DNA of 40,275 nucleotides from Limnohabitans sp. (GTDB lineage: Bacteria > Pseudomonadota > Gammaproteobacteria > Burkholderiales > Burkholderiaceae_C), in the NCBI GenBank assembly GCA_009693505.1, contig SHXD01000023.1:1-40275 (forward strand). The letters run 5' to 3'. The notes under the pieces were generated by a model. That model ran no database searches. It worked only from the letters and a program-made list of their open reading frames with translations, and was not told the origin of the DNA. Shown piece after piece: positions 26,636 through 34,061 of the stretch. Numbering within the stretch: position 1 is the stretch's first letter; the number at the start of each line of letters is the position of its first letter. A program made the translations under genes and the position numbers.

Positions 26636-27394
26636 TTAAAGCGCCGCAACGCACCTGAAACCAACGTAGCCCACTCGGGTATCTCTCGGCTTCGTGGCAA
26701 CATCATCTGCCACCTGTCTGCTGGCGTCATACCACCAAGAAGCCCCACGGGTGACCCTCTCGTCACCATTGCCTGTATCAACCCATTCCCAGACATTGCC
26801 GCCCATGTCATACAAACCATTCACTCCGGGGCGCGTTGTCATGACTGGCACGTGTCCTGTTCCGCGCCACAATGAACCCGAGGGTGCTGTGCCTTTCGCA
26901 GAAGTGCAGCCTTCAAGACAATGACTTTGGCGCGCACTGTCGCCGTTGGGATATCGGTAGCGTTTACCTGAAATAAACCCGTCAGGTGCTTGCGATCTTT
27001 GTTCAACATAAGCGGCATTCACCCACTCGCTGTCACGCGGCAAACGCTTGCCTTCGTGCTGACAAATTTTTTGAGCTTCATCAAAGGTCAAATGAACAGC
27101 TGGCTCATTGTCTTGCGCTGCAATTCCGAATGGCGCACGCCAAGTCCAGCCTTTTTTAAGCACAAAGCCAGCCTCGTAAATGTAGCCACCCCCCTCTTTT
27201 TCAGCGCGGCTGACAAAGCCAGTGGTTTGGGCAAATCGCTTCACTTGCGCCACAGTGACCTCGTGCGCATCCCACAGCAAACCATGTACTTTGAGCTGTG
27301 TGCCAATTGACGGGGTTGGAGACGGTGTCTGCGCTTGAGACGACAAGCAAAACGAGAGGCCAAGTCCTATGAGGGCGGCAATACGAATGTGCAT
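26636..27394 (-). CDS. Exported SUMF1/FGE-fold protein lacking FGE active-site cysteines
   Basis: A 252-residue precursor with a leader (MHIRIAALIGLGLSFCLSSQAQ) followed by a formylglycine-generating-enzyme-sulfatase (C-type-lectin-like) domain. Domain landmarks are HEVTVAQVKRFAQTTGF, AVHLTFDEAQKICQHEGKRLPRDSEWVNAAY, NGLYDMGGNVWEWVD and the terminal RVGYVGFRC. True FGE carries two copper-binding cysteines shortly after the GGSW-type motif; here that stretch reads GASWWYDASRQVADDV, without cysteine. It is therefore probably not a sulfatase activator, and no sulfatase gene is present. A binding or other metal role is possible but not visible. I used ATG 27394 for the leader; the frame is open further upstream. 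The gene lies 7 nt after the cupin gene and is probably cotranscribed with it. Confidence 0.8.
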   Translation of the reverse strand: MHIRIAALIGLGLSFCLSSQAQTPSPTPSIGTQLKVHGLLWDAHEVTVAQVKRFAQTTGFVSRAEKEGGGYIYEAGFVLKKGWTWRAPFGIAAQDNEPAVHLTFDEAQKICQHEGKRLPRDSEWVNAAYVEQRSQAPDGFISGKRYRYPNGDSARQSHCLEGCTSAKGTAPSGSLWRGTGHVPVMTTRPGVNGLYDMGGNVWEWVDTGNGDERVTRGASWWYDASRQVADDVATKPRDTRVGYVGFRCVAAL

Positions 27395-27401
27395 TTTTAA
27401 A

Positions 27402-27686
27402 TTACAACTTGCGGGCCACCCAAAAATGGGCGCCTTCTGGGCCATATTGCTCTGCATGTTCAACATTTCGCGCAAGGTAAAAGCTCTGCCCTGCCCCGTA
27501 TGTTTGAGTGCCCGATGCCAAACTTAATTGCACTTGGCCAGCACTGACCTGAACCCGAACGTCAAACGGGTGCGTGTGTTTTTCGACCGCTAGGTTGGGG
27601 GTCCAGTCCTTTTGGGCCACTTCGTCAAAGCCGTCGTCCATGGCTTGGGCTGTGAATTCAATCAAATTGGCGTAAGATTTCATCAT
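27402..27686 (-). CDS. Small single-domain cupin protein
   Basis: A 94-residue protein with one cupin barrel. The metal-site half-motif EKHTHPFDVRVQVSAGQVQL (residues 36-55) gives the two histidines of motif 1. Motif 2 appears as GAGQSFYLARNVEHAEQYGP, with H78. No signal peptide is seen, so it is likely cytoplasmic. Two adjacent ATG codons (27686 and 27683) are both possible starts. A pair of overlapping AT-rich palindromes lies just upstream. Such small cupins often act as ligand sensors or metal-dependent isomerases; no specific function can be assigned. It precedes the exported SUMF1-fold gene by 7 nt. Confidence 0.8.
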   Translation of the reverse strand: MMKSYANLIEFTAQAMDDGFDEVAQKDWTPNLAVEKHTHPFDVRVQVSAGQVQLSLASGTQTYGAGQSFYLARNVEHAEQYGPEGAHFWVARKL

Positions 27687-27691
27687 TGAGG

Positions 27692-27712
27692 GTCAATTAA
27701 TTGACTAATTAA
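27692..27712. promoter_or_regulatory. Overlapping AT-rich palindromes upstream of the cupin gene
   Basis: GTCAATTAATTGAC (27692-27705) is a perfect 14-bp palindrome and TTAATT-GACT-AATTAA (27697-27712) is a second inverted repeat sharing half of it. They lie 5 to 26 nt before the cupin start in a divergent intergenic region, a good place for a repressor site. AT-rich palindromes also arise by chance, so this is tentative. Confidence 0.4.
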
Positions 27713-27828
27713 AATAAACACAAACTATCCTACCCAATTATGAATATTCTGTCTTTGCGTCAGACAAATTGGATCGGTAAACCAAACTTCGACCTCAGAC
27801 GTTGAGTAACTATCCACAGGAGATCGTG

Positions 27829-28158
27829 ATGAAAAAATTGCTTGTTTTGATACTTTTAACCCTTAGTGCATCGGCCATGGCCCAACACAATGGGCACGGC
27901 ATCAGACACGGTCACGGTCACGGTCATGGTCATTGGGCAAGGGGTTACAGTGGCGGCTGGGGCTGGGCGGTGCCAGCAGCCATCGGTGGCATATTGGTTT
28001 ACGAGGCTTCCAGGCAACCCATCTACGTTCAGCCCAATCCTGTGGTCATTCAGCAGCAGCCGGTTTATACCCCGCAAGCCTATTCCAGTTGTACCCCATG
28101 GACTGAGGTGCACAGCTCTGACGGCACCATCAGCAGAACTCGCACCTGCACTCAATAA
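27829..28158 (+). CDS. Small His-rich exported protein
   Basis: A 109-residue secreted or periplasmic protein of unknown function. The leader is MKKLLVLILLTLSASAMAQ with an AMA-Q cleavage site, preceded by an AGGAG ribosome-binding site at the right distance from ATG 27829. The mature N-terminus has alternating His-Gly (HGIRHGHGHGHGHW), encoded by an imperfect GGTCAC/GGTCAT repeat. A Gly/Trp-rich hydrophobic segment (WGWAVPAAIGGILVYEA) follows, then a Pro/Gln-rich stretch and a C-terminal domain with two cysteines (SSCTPW and RTRTCTQ) that could form a disulfide. The His-Gly tract suggests metal binding, which is inference. It is divergent from the cupin gene. Confidence 0.75.
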   Translation: MKKLLVLILLTLSASAMAQHNGHGIRHGHGHGHGHWARGYSGGWGWAVPAAIGGILVYEASRQPIYVQPNPVVIQQQPVYTPQAYSSCTPWTEVHSSDGTISRTRTCTQ

Positions 28159-28175
28159 GCCATGAAGGGCTTTAT
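28155..28175. terminator. Weak hairpin between convergent genes
   Basis: ATAAGCC, a 6-nt loop and GGCTTTAT can pair with one bulge, spanning the stops of the His-rich gene and the convergent methyltransferase gene. There is little U-tract on either strand, so it is only a possible terminator. Confidence 0.3.
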
Positions 28176-29038
28176 GGACGGCGTCCTTCAAGCTTAACTG
28201 GTGCAGGTTGCATTTCAACCATGCCATAGGGTCCTGTAACTTCTCCAGAAAGCACTTGGCCGTTCACAAGAACTTTGACCGCCTTTAGCAGCCCATCGGC
28301 ATTGATAAAGCTAAAATGAAGTGCAGAACCTTCCATCCGCGCGCCCAGCAGATTTTGCGTTTTGCCTTGAATGGTGAGCGTTCCACCTAGCCTCTGAAAA
28401 GTTTGGTCTAACTTCAAAGTAGCGTTGCCTTTTTCATCCAAACCCGAAAGTGTCCAAAGACCCGCCACGTTGGCAGGCACGGTCCAAAAATAGCCCGTGC
28501 CATTTGAAACACGAATGACTTGATCGGGCTCCCAGTCGCCCATAGAGAACGTATTTGAAAGCACCCGAGTGCCAGGCTTCATTGCCAAGATGGTAGGCCT
28601 TAGTTGTGCATTCAACTCTTCCAACAAATACATGGTGACCACAGTTGCTTTAGAAAAATCTTCTTTGAAGATGTCACCATGCACAATGCGCACACGCTCG
28701 GCCACACCCGCCCTTTGGGCATTGCGCTGCGCTAAGGCTGCCAAGTCTTTGTTGTATTCAATGCCCCAGGCTCGAGCGCCAAAATGGCGTGCAGCCGCAA
28801 TGGGAATTTTGCCGTCACCCGCGCCCAAATCAACCAACTCATCTTGTGGGCCCACTTTGGCAGCGTCCAACATTTTCAAGACCAAGTCATCGCTGGTGGG
28901 CAACCACATGACATCCTTGCCCATCTGGCCGCGCTGGGGCACGTAGGTTTCAGGCTGCAACACACTGCATGCCTGAAGCCAGCAAACAGCAAATGAAGCA
29001 AAAATGAAGATGCTTAGAGCGCGACGGATAGACTGCAT
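28172..29038 (-). CDS. Lipoprotein-like exported class I SAM methyltransferase
   Basis: A 288-residue protein combining a secretion signal with a Rossmann methyltransferase. From ATG 29038 it reads MQSIRRALSIFIFASFAVCW then LQAC, a plausible lipobox with Cys24. The SAM-binding motif I is ELVDLGAGDGKIPIAAARHFG, followed by the acidic strand end GIEYN and IVHGDIFKEDF, as in class I enzymes. A C-terminal part of about 100 residues is beta-rich with no recognised domain. SAM is not expected outside the cytoplasm, so either the leader is a membrane anchor facing inward, the true start lies later, or the product does not use SAM. It is the last gene of the six-gene leftward operon. Substrate unknown. 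Confidence 0.75.
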   Translation of the reverse strand: MQSIRRALSIFIFASFAVCWLQACSVLQPETYVPQRGQMGKDVMWLPTSDDLVLKMLDAAKVGPQDELVDLGAGDGKIPIAAARHFGARAWGIEYNKDLAALAQRNAQRAGVAERVRIVHGDIFKEDFSKATVVTMYLLEELNAQLRPTILAMKPGTRVLSNTFSMGDWEPDQVIRVSNGTGYFWTVPANVAGLWTLSGLDEKGNATLKLDQTFQRLGGTLTIQGKTQNLLGARMEGSALHFSFINADGLLKAVKVLVNGQVLSGEVTGPYGMVEMQPAPVKLEGRRP

Positions 29039-29066
29039 TGAAACAATGAAGGGCAAACTTGGCTAA

Positions 29067-30059
29067 TTACTGAGCTTCAATTTTCGCTTCGCGAATGGCC
29101 TTGGCCCACTTGGCAGTTTCGGTTTTAGAACGCTGCGCCAGCGCATCAGGTGAACCCGGTGCAGTTTCAAAACCCAGTGCAGAGAATCGCTCTAGAATAG
29201 CTTTGTCGTTGGCAGCAGCATTCAAAGCAGCATTGAGTTTTTGAATCATGTCGGCCGGTGTGCCAGCTGGTGCAAACATGGCGAAGTAAGCAATCAGTTC
29301 ATAGTCTTTCAAGCCGAGTGCTTCGTTGACTGTGGGCAACTCAGGAATGGCTTTGGAGCGCTGAGTGGATGTAACAGCCAAACCCCTAATTTTGCCGCCC
29401 TTTACCTGAGGCAACATGACCGCAAAGTCGGCGGTAAACATATTGACCTGCCCGCCTATCAAATCGGTCATGGCTGCGGGGCCACTTTTGTAGGGTACAT
29501 GCGTCATTTGAATACCGGCCATGCTGGCCAACATTTCTGAGGAAACCAATTGAGATGTGCTGGCACTGGCAAATGTCACTGCTGTCGGCTTTGCCTTCGC
29601 CATGTCCACAAACTCTTTCAAATTCTTAGCAGGCACTTCGTTGTTCACAGCCACAATGAGGGGCACCGAACCCATGTAACCAATGGGCGCAAAAGCGGTG
29701 TCTTGGTCGTAGGGCAATTTCTTCATGAGGCTTTTGAGCGCCGCATTGGTGCTGTTGGTGCCAATCAGAATGGTGTAGCCATCAGGTGCCGACTTGGCCA
29801 CTGCATCAGCGCCCAACATGCCGTTCACACCAGCCTTGTTTTCAACCACAATGGTTTGACCCAAAACCTCTGACATTTTTTGCGCAAAGGCTCTGCCAAT
29901 TTGGTCGGTGGCACTGCCAGCAGCAAAGGGCACGATGGCCTTGATGGGTTTATTGGGATAGGCCTGCGCATGGGCTTGCGAGGCCGTCAGTGCTAAGCCT
30001 AAGCCCAAAAATACGCTAAGCAAACTTTTTTTCAAACCAACCGTGCGACTAATTTTCAT
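29067..30059 (-). CDS. Bug/TctC-family periplasmic solute receptor
   Basis: A 330-residue precursor with a leader ending SQAHAQ at about residue 32, then the Bug signature PIKAIVPFAAGSATDQIGRAF, VVENKAGVNGMLGADAVAKS and PDGYTILIGTNST. The ligand-loop consensus and family length fit a carboxylate-binding receptor of the tripartite tricarboxylate transporters. No TctAB genes are near. It is the second of two Bug receptors in one operon, placed downstream of the AtuA pair and 28 nt before the methyltransferase gene. Ligand unknown; it may bind a different compound from the upstream paralogue. Confidence 0.9.
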   Translation of the reverse strand: MKISRTVGLKKSLLSVFLGLGLALTASQAHAQAYPNKPIKAIVPFAAGSATDQIGRAFAQKMSEVLGQTIVVENKAGVNGMLGADAVAKSAPDGYTILIGTNSTNAALKSLMKKLPYDQDTAFAPIGYMGSVPLIVAVNNEVPAKNLKEFVDMAKAKPTAVTFASASTSQLVSSEMLASMAGIQMTHVPYKSGPAAMTDLIGGQVNMFTADFAVMLPQVKGGKIRGLAVTSTQRSKAIPELPTVNEALGLKDYELIAYFAMFAPAGTPADMIQKLNAALNAAANDKAILERFSALGFETAPGSPDALAQRSKTETAKWAKAIREAKIEAQ

Positions 30060-30085
30060 GGTATCTCCAAAGAATCAAAACAAGT

Positions 30086-30388
30086 TTATTTAATCTCAAG
30101 ACTGAGCAATTTGGCACTCAGACATTTGCCGTGTGCGTCTAGGGCTAAAGAACGTGTGACGCCACCACCTAAAGCATTGTGCATCACAAAATTGAGCGCG
30201 CCAAGTTGCGGCAAGCTGTAACGAAATACAGGCCCCTTTGCAATCCCCTCAAAATGCAAAAGCATTCTTTCAGGGGTGAGACATCTCTCAAGCATCTCAA
30301 AATTTTGCCGATCGTAGGCAATGACAGAGATGGTAGATCGGTCGCCCTTGTCACCCGTTCGGGTATGTGCAATGTCTCTTAACAACAT
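30086..30388 (-). CDS. AtuA C-terminal-domain-like small protein
   Basis: A 100-residue protein (MLLRDIAHTRTGDKGDRSTIS) that matches the C-terminal region found fused to AtuA in some bacteria, with the conserved ARTGDKGD-type motif at residues 7-15 and NALGGGVTRSLALDAHGK near the end. The start is ATG 30388, one base after the AtuA stop, with a GAGGAG site 10 nt upstream; an in-frame TTG at 30397 is too close to that site. Adjacency and the fused homologues suggest that it forms a complex with the AtuA protein. The biochemical role is unknown. Confidence 0.8.
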   Translation of the reverse strand: MLLRDIAHTRTGDKGDRSTISVIAYDRQNFEMLERCLTPERMLLHFEGIAKGPVFRYSLPQLGALNFVMHNALGGGVTRSLALDAHGKCLSAKLLSLEIK

Positions 30389-30389
30389 G

Positions 30390-31751
30390 TCAGGCAAGCT
30401 CCTCAGACCCGTCTAGCAGCACGGTTTGAGTTTGAATGGCGCTTCGGGGCATTAACATCGATGCAACAGCGATCACTTCTCGCACCGATTTGCTGGCACC
30501 ACCGCCAGAAGCAGGGCCGTTGGTGTACAAGGCCTCTACCTCGTTGGCCACATGCAGCGCTTCGGCATGTGTAGTCACCCGCACTGCAATGCGGGCACGC
30601 ACTTCAGCAGGCTCATTTGCGGGTTGTGTGTCACCCAAAATAGCGTTCACGCCAATCAGGTCATAGCGCGCTTCAAAATGGCCATAACCTGCATCGGCCA
30701 ATCGGGCTTTCACAATATCAAGCGCCAACTGCCCTCTCGCCTTGGCGCCCGGCCCGGCATAAGACATTTGCCCTTCGCCCACAAACCCATCGCGGTATCC
30801 CAATGTCACTTTGAGGGTGTCAGGCCTTGTGGTTCCACTGGCCCCTAAGGCTTGCACTCTGTCTGCATCCACTTGCACAAGTTGCACTTGCGAAAAATCG
30901 GCCACCACGTCGGGCTGAAGGTATTGCGTAGGGTCCTCTATTTCATAGAGCAATTGTTCGGTGCAAGTTTGCACCGTGACACAACCGCCGGCATCTGCCA
31001 GTTTGGTAATGATCACATCGCCATTGGCATTGACCTCCGCCAAGGGATAGCCCAACTGCGCCAAGTTAGGCACATCTTTGTAGCCAGGGTCGGCAAAATA
31101 ACCCCCCGTAATTTGGGCTGCGCATTCAAGCAGATGGCCCACCATCACTCCTTTGCCCAAAAGCGGCCAATCATCGGCACGCCATTGAAAATGATGCATG
31201 AGGGGCGCTAAAAATAAAGCGGGATCGGCCACTCGACCGCTGATGATGACATGCGCATCGGTTTGCAAAGCTGGCAACAGCGCCTCTGCACCCAGATAGG
31301 CATTGGCAGAAACCAACAGGGCTTGAATGTCTGCAACAGTGTGTGGGGTGTCCATCAGCGGCGCTGAGAGATATTCCGCTTGCAAAGTTGCAAGCACATC
31401 ATCCCCCAATACCACCGCCACCTTGAGTTGATGGAACCCCAACTCTTTGGCAACCGCCAACACTTCTCGCCCAGCCTGCATTGGGTTGGCCGCACCCATG
31501 TTGGTCACAATGCGTGTCCCTTGTGCCATACAGGCTGGCAAGACTGCTTTCATTCGTGCCGACAGCAAGGGGTCAAAACCTCGCATGGGGTTTTGAGTTT
31601 TTTCTAACTGTGCCAGCGCAATGGTTCGCTCGGCCAAACACTCAAAGACCAAATAATCTAGTTGGCCCTTTTCTGCCAAGGCAAGCGCAGGCGGAATGCG
31701 GTCGCCCGCATACCCTGCACCTGCACCAATTCGCAGCACTTTTTGAACCAT
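30390..31751 (-). CDS. AtuA-family protein (DUF1446)
   Basis: A 453-residue cytoplasmic protein of the acyclic-terpene-utilization AtuA / DUF1446 family. Recognisable stretches are VLRIGAGAGYAGDRIPPALALAEKG at the N-terminus, CLAERTIALAQ, TNMGAANPMQAGREVLAVAKELG, HVIISGRVADPALFLAPLMHHF and GYFADPGYKDVPNLAQLGYP. The family is named from citronellol catabolism in Pseudomonas, but no other atu genes (carboxylase, dehydrogenases) are present, so a terpene role is unlikely to be transferable. It lies 3 nt after a Bug-receptor gene and is followed immediately by its own C-terminal-domain partner. The reaction is unknown; a CoA-independent hydroxyacid or lactone step is only a guess. Confidence 0.85.
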   Translation of the reverse strand: MVQKVLRIGAGAGYAGDRIPPALALAEKGQLDYLVFECLAERTIALAQLEKTQNPMRGFDPLLSARMKAVLPACMAQGTRIVTNMGAANPMQAGREVLAVAKELGFHQLKVAVVLGDDVLATLQAEYLSAPLMDTPHTVADIQALLVSANAYLGAEALLPALQTDAHVIISGRVADPALFLAPLMHHFQWRADDWPLLGKGVMVGHLLECAAQITGGYFADPGYKDVPNLAQLGYPLAEVNANGDVIITKLADAGGCVTVQTCTEQLLYEIEDPTQYLQPDVVADFSQVQLVQVDADRVQALGASGTTRPDTLKVTLGYRDGFVGEGQMSYAGPGAKARGQLALDIVKARLADAGYGHFEARYDLIGVNAILGDTQPANEPAEVRARIAVRVTTHAEALHVANEVEALYTNGPASGGGASKSVREVIAVASMLMPRSAIQTQTVLLDGSEELA

Positions 31752-31754
31752 GAC

Positions 31755-32732
31755 TTAGGCGTCAGCTTGAACCTTGGCATCCTTCACAACCTTGGCCCAT
31801 TTTTGAGTTTCATTTCGAATGAATTCGGCAAAGCGCTCAGGCGAACCGCCACCATCTTCTGCACCATATTGTTCAAACTTTTCAATCACATCGGGCATGG
31901 CCATGACTTTGTTCATGTCTTCATTGATGCGTTTCACAAAAGATGGATTCATGCGGCCAGGGCCCACCAAGCCGTACCAGGTGGTGGCATCAAAACCTGG
32001 AAAACCTTGCTCGTCCATGGTGGGGACATTGGGGTGGCCTTTGGCGCGTTTGGTTCGTGTTTGCGCCAGCGCAATGGCTTTGCCGCTTTTCACATGGGGT
32101 GTGGCAGAGGTCATGGTTTCAAAACAATATTGAACTTGGCCGCCAATCAAATCTGTGAGCGCGGGGCCAGATCCTTTGTAGGGCACATGCAATGCATCAA
32201 TGCCCGCGCGCAGCTTGAACATTTCCAAAGCCAAGTGTTGTGCCGAGCCACCGCCCGCGGATGCAAAACTGATGCGACCAGGGTTTTGTTTGCACAAGGC
32301 GATCAAATCTTTCACATTTTTTGCTGGCTGCGCTTCATTGCAAATGAGCAAATTGGGGGTAACACCCACCAAACCAATGGGCGAAAAATCACGCTCTACG
32401 TTGTAGCCCAACTTAGGTTGCAAACTAACCGCTAAGGCATGGCTATTGATGTGGGCCATGAGCAGCGTATTGCCATCTGCAGGTTGCTTGGCCACGTAGT
32501 CGGCTGCAATGACCCCTGCGGCACCCGCCTTGTTGTCAATGACGATGGTGATATTCCACATGGCTTGAAGTTTCTGGGCTAACACACGTGCCAACGCATC
32601 GGTACCACCTCCAGGCGGAAACCCCACCACAATTCGAATAGGCCCTGATGGCAAAGTTTGGGCTTTGATCATGGGCGCGGCCAGCAAACTTGCAGATGCT
32701 GCGGTAGCTTGGAGGAGGGTTCTGCGTTTCAT
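31755..32732 (-). CDS. Bug/TctC-family periplasmic solute receptor
   Basis: A 325-residue precursor. The start is ATG 32732, giving MKRRTLLQATAASASLLAAPMIKAQ, a leader with a twin-arginine-like KRRTLLQ start. The frame is open 40 codons upstream, but that overlaps the aminotransferase gene and has no leader. The mature region carries PIRIVVGFPPGGGTDALARVL, the standard Bug signature, then VIDNKAGAAGVIAADYVAK. It lies 11 nt after the aminotransferase gene and 3 nt before the AtuA gene, so cotranscription is nearly certain. The ligand is unknown, but the operon implies a carboxylate that the aminotransferase/AtuA enzymes process. Confidence 0.9.
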   Translation of the reverse strand: MKRRTLLQATAASASLLAAPMIKAQTLPSGPIRIVVGFPPGGGTDALARVLAQKLQAMWNITIVIDNKAGAAGVIAADYVAKQPADGNTLLMAHINSHALAVSLQPKLGYNVERDFSPIGLVGVTPNLLICNEAQPAKNVKDLIALCKQNPGRISFASAGGGSAQHLALEMFKLRAGIDALHVPYKGSGPALTDLIGGQVQYCFETMTSATPHVKSGKAIALAQTRTKRAKGHPNVPTMDEQGFPGFDATTWYGLVGPGRMNPSFVKRINEDMNKVMAMPDVIEKFEQYGAEDGGGSPERFAEFIRNETQKWAKVVKDAKVQADA

Positions 32733-32743
32733 GGGGTTGTCCT

Positions 32744-33958
32744 TCAATTGTGAATGAGCGCTGGAACAGGGTTGGCTGAAAAATAATCCATGGCGGCTTG
32801 AACACCCGAGCCCTTGAGTTGAACGCCACTCAACTTCAAGCCCATCTCGCAAGCAGAAAGTGCGGCAATCAAAGTCAGGTCATTGCAATCACCCAAATGC
32901 CCAATACGGAACATTTTGCCTTTGACTTTGCCAAGGCCAGTTCCCAAAGAACAATCAAATCGTTCATAAATAACTTTGCGCACTGCATCTGCATCAATGC
33001 CTTCGGGCGTCATCACACCCGTCAAGATGGGAGAGTACAAAGCAGGGTCGGCACATTGAATGGGCAAGCCCCACGCACGCACACCAGCGCGTACGCCCTC
33101 ACCCCAGCGCACATGGCGTTTGAAAACCACATCCAAACCTTGTCCTAAAATCATGTCGCAAGCTTCATTGAGACCGTACATTAAGTTGGTATTCGGTGTG
33201 TAGGGGTAATAGCCCGATTTGTTGATCTCTAGCATCTCATCCCAAGCCCAAAAAGATTTGGGCAAGGTCGATTTTTTGCTAGCCTCAATGGCCTTAGGCG
33301 ACAGCGCGTTAAAACCCATGCCAGGCGGCAACATCAAGCCCTTTTGCGAGCCGCTGACAGTCACATCAACGCCCCACTCGTCATGCCTGTAATCGGCTGA
33401 TGCCAAGCCTGAAATGGTGTCAACCAATAGCAGTGCGGGGTGTTTGGCGTTGTCAATTGCGCGGCGCACTGCCGCGATGTCACTCGTGACGCCCGTGGAA
33501 GTTTCGTTGTGCACCACACACACCGCCTTGATGCTGTGAGATGAGTCCTGCTTCAAGCGCTCTTCTATTTTGTGAGCGTCTACACCTTGGCGCCAACCCT
33601 CTGCCCCAGGCAGTCCCAACAACTCGGCTTTGACACCCAAACGGGCAGCTAACTTAAACCACAGTGAAGCAAAGTGGCCGGTCTCATACATGAGCACATG
33701 ATCGCCAGCACTCAAGGTATTGACCAAGGCCGCTTCCCACGCACCCGTGCCTGAGGCCGGATAAATCATGACGGGATGCTGAGTCTTGAAAATGGCCTTC
33801 ATGTTGGCCATCAGTTTCAGGCCCAACACGCCAAATTCTGGGCCTCGGTGGTCGATGGTGGGCAGGCTCATGGCCCGCAAAATTCGATCTGGAACCGGCG
33901 ATGGGCCCGGTATTTGCAGAAAGTGTCGACCCGTTGGGTGAAAATCAAGCTGAAGCAT
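32744..33958 (-). CDS. Class V aminotransferase (serine/alanine-glyoxylate aminotransferase family)
   Basis: A 404-residue PLP enzyme. It starts with the family hallmark FLQIPGPSPVPDRILRAMS (residues 13-31), followed by HRGPEFG, then GTGAWEAALVN. The PLP aspartate is D180 in LLVDTISGLAS, and the Schiff-base lysine is K206 in VSGSQKGLMLPPG. This pattern is that of serine-glyoxylate and alanine-glyoxylate aminotransferases and also of the related aspartate-glyoxylate enzyme of the beta-hydroxyaspartate cycle. The amino donor therefore cannot be fixed from sequence. It heads the six-gene leftward operon and is divergent from a large FAD/Fe-S dehydrogenase over a 103-bp gap. Confidence 0.88.
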   Translation of the reverse strand: MLQLDFHPTGRHFLQIPGPSPVPDRILRAMSLPTIDHRGPEFGVLGLKLMANMKAIFKTQHPVMIYPASGTGAWEAALVNTLSAGDHVLMYETGHFASLWFKLAARLGVKAELLGLPGAEGWRQGVDAHKIEERLKQDSSHSIKAVCVVHNETSTGVTSDIAAVRRAIDNAKHPALLLVDTISGLASADYRHDEWGVDVTVSGSQKGLMLPPGMGFNALSPKAIEASKKSTLPKSFWAWDEMLEINKSGYYPYTPNTNLMYGLNEACDMILGQGLDVVFKRHVRWGEGVRAGVRAWGLPIQCADPALYSPILTGVMTPEGIDADAVRKVIYERFDCSLGTGLGKVKGKMFRIGHLGDCNDLTLIAALSACEMGLKLSGVQLKGSGVQAAMDYFSANPVPALIHN

Positions 33959-34061
33959 TTAAAACATTCCTAAGAATTAATTTGAATTTGAAGACAGAAT
34001 AGCGGGAATTCAGCTTTTCCTGATGTGGAAAAACCCCTAGCTTTCGTTGAATCAGACTTTC

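Noticed and set aside
32733..32852. A 40-residue upstream extension of the Bug-receptor gene.
   Set aside because: It overlaps the end of the aminotransferase gene, and a clean signal peptide begins at ATG 32732.
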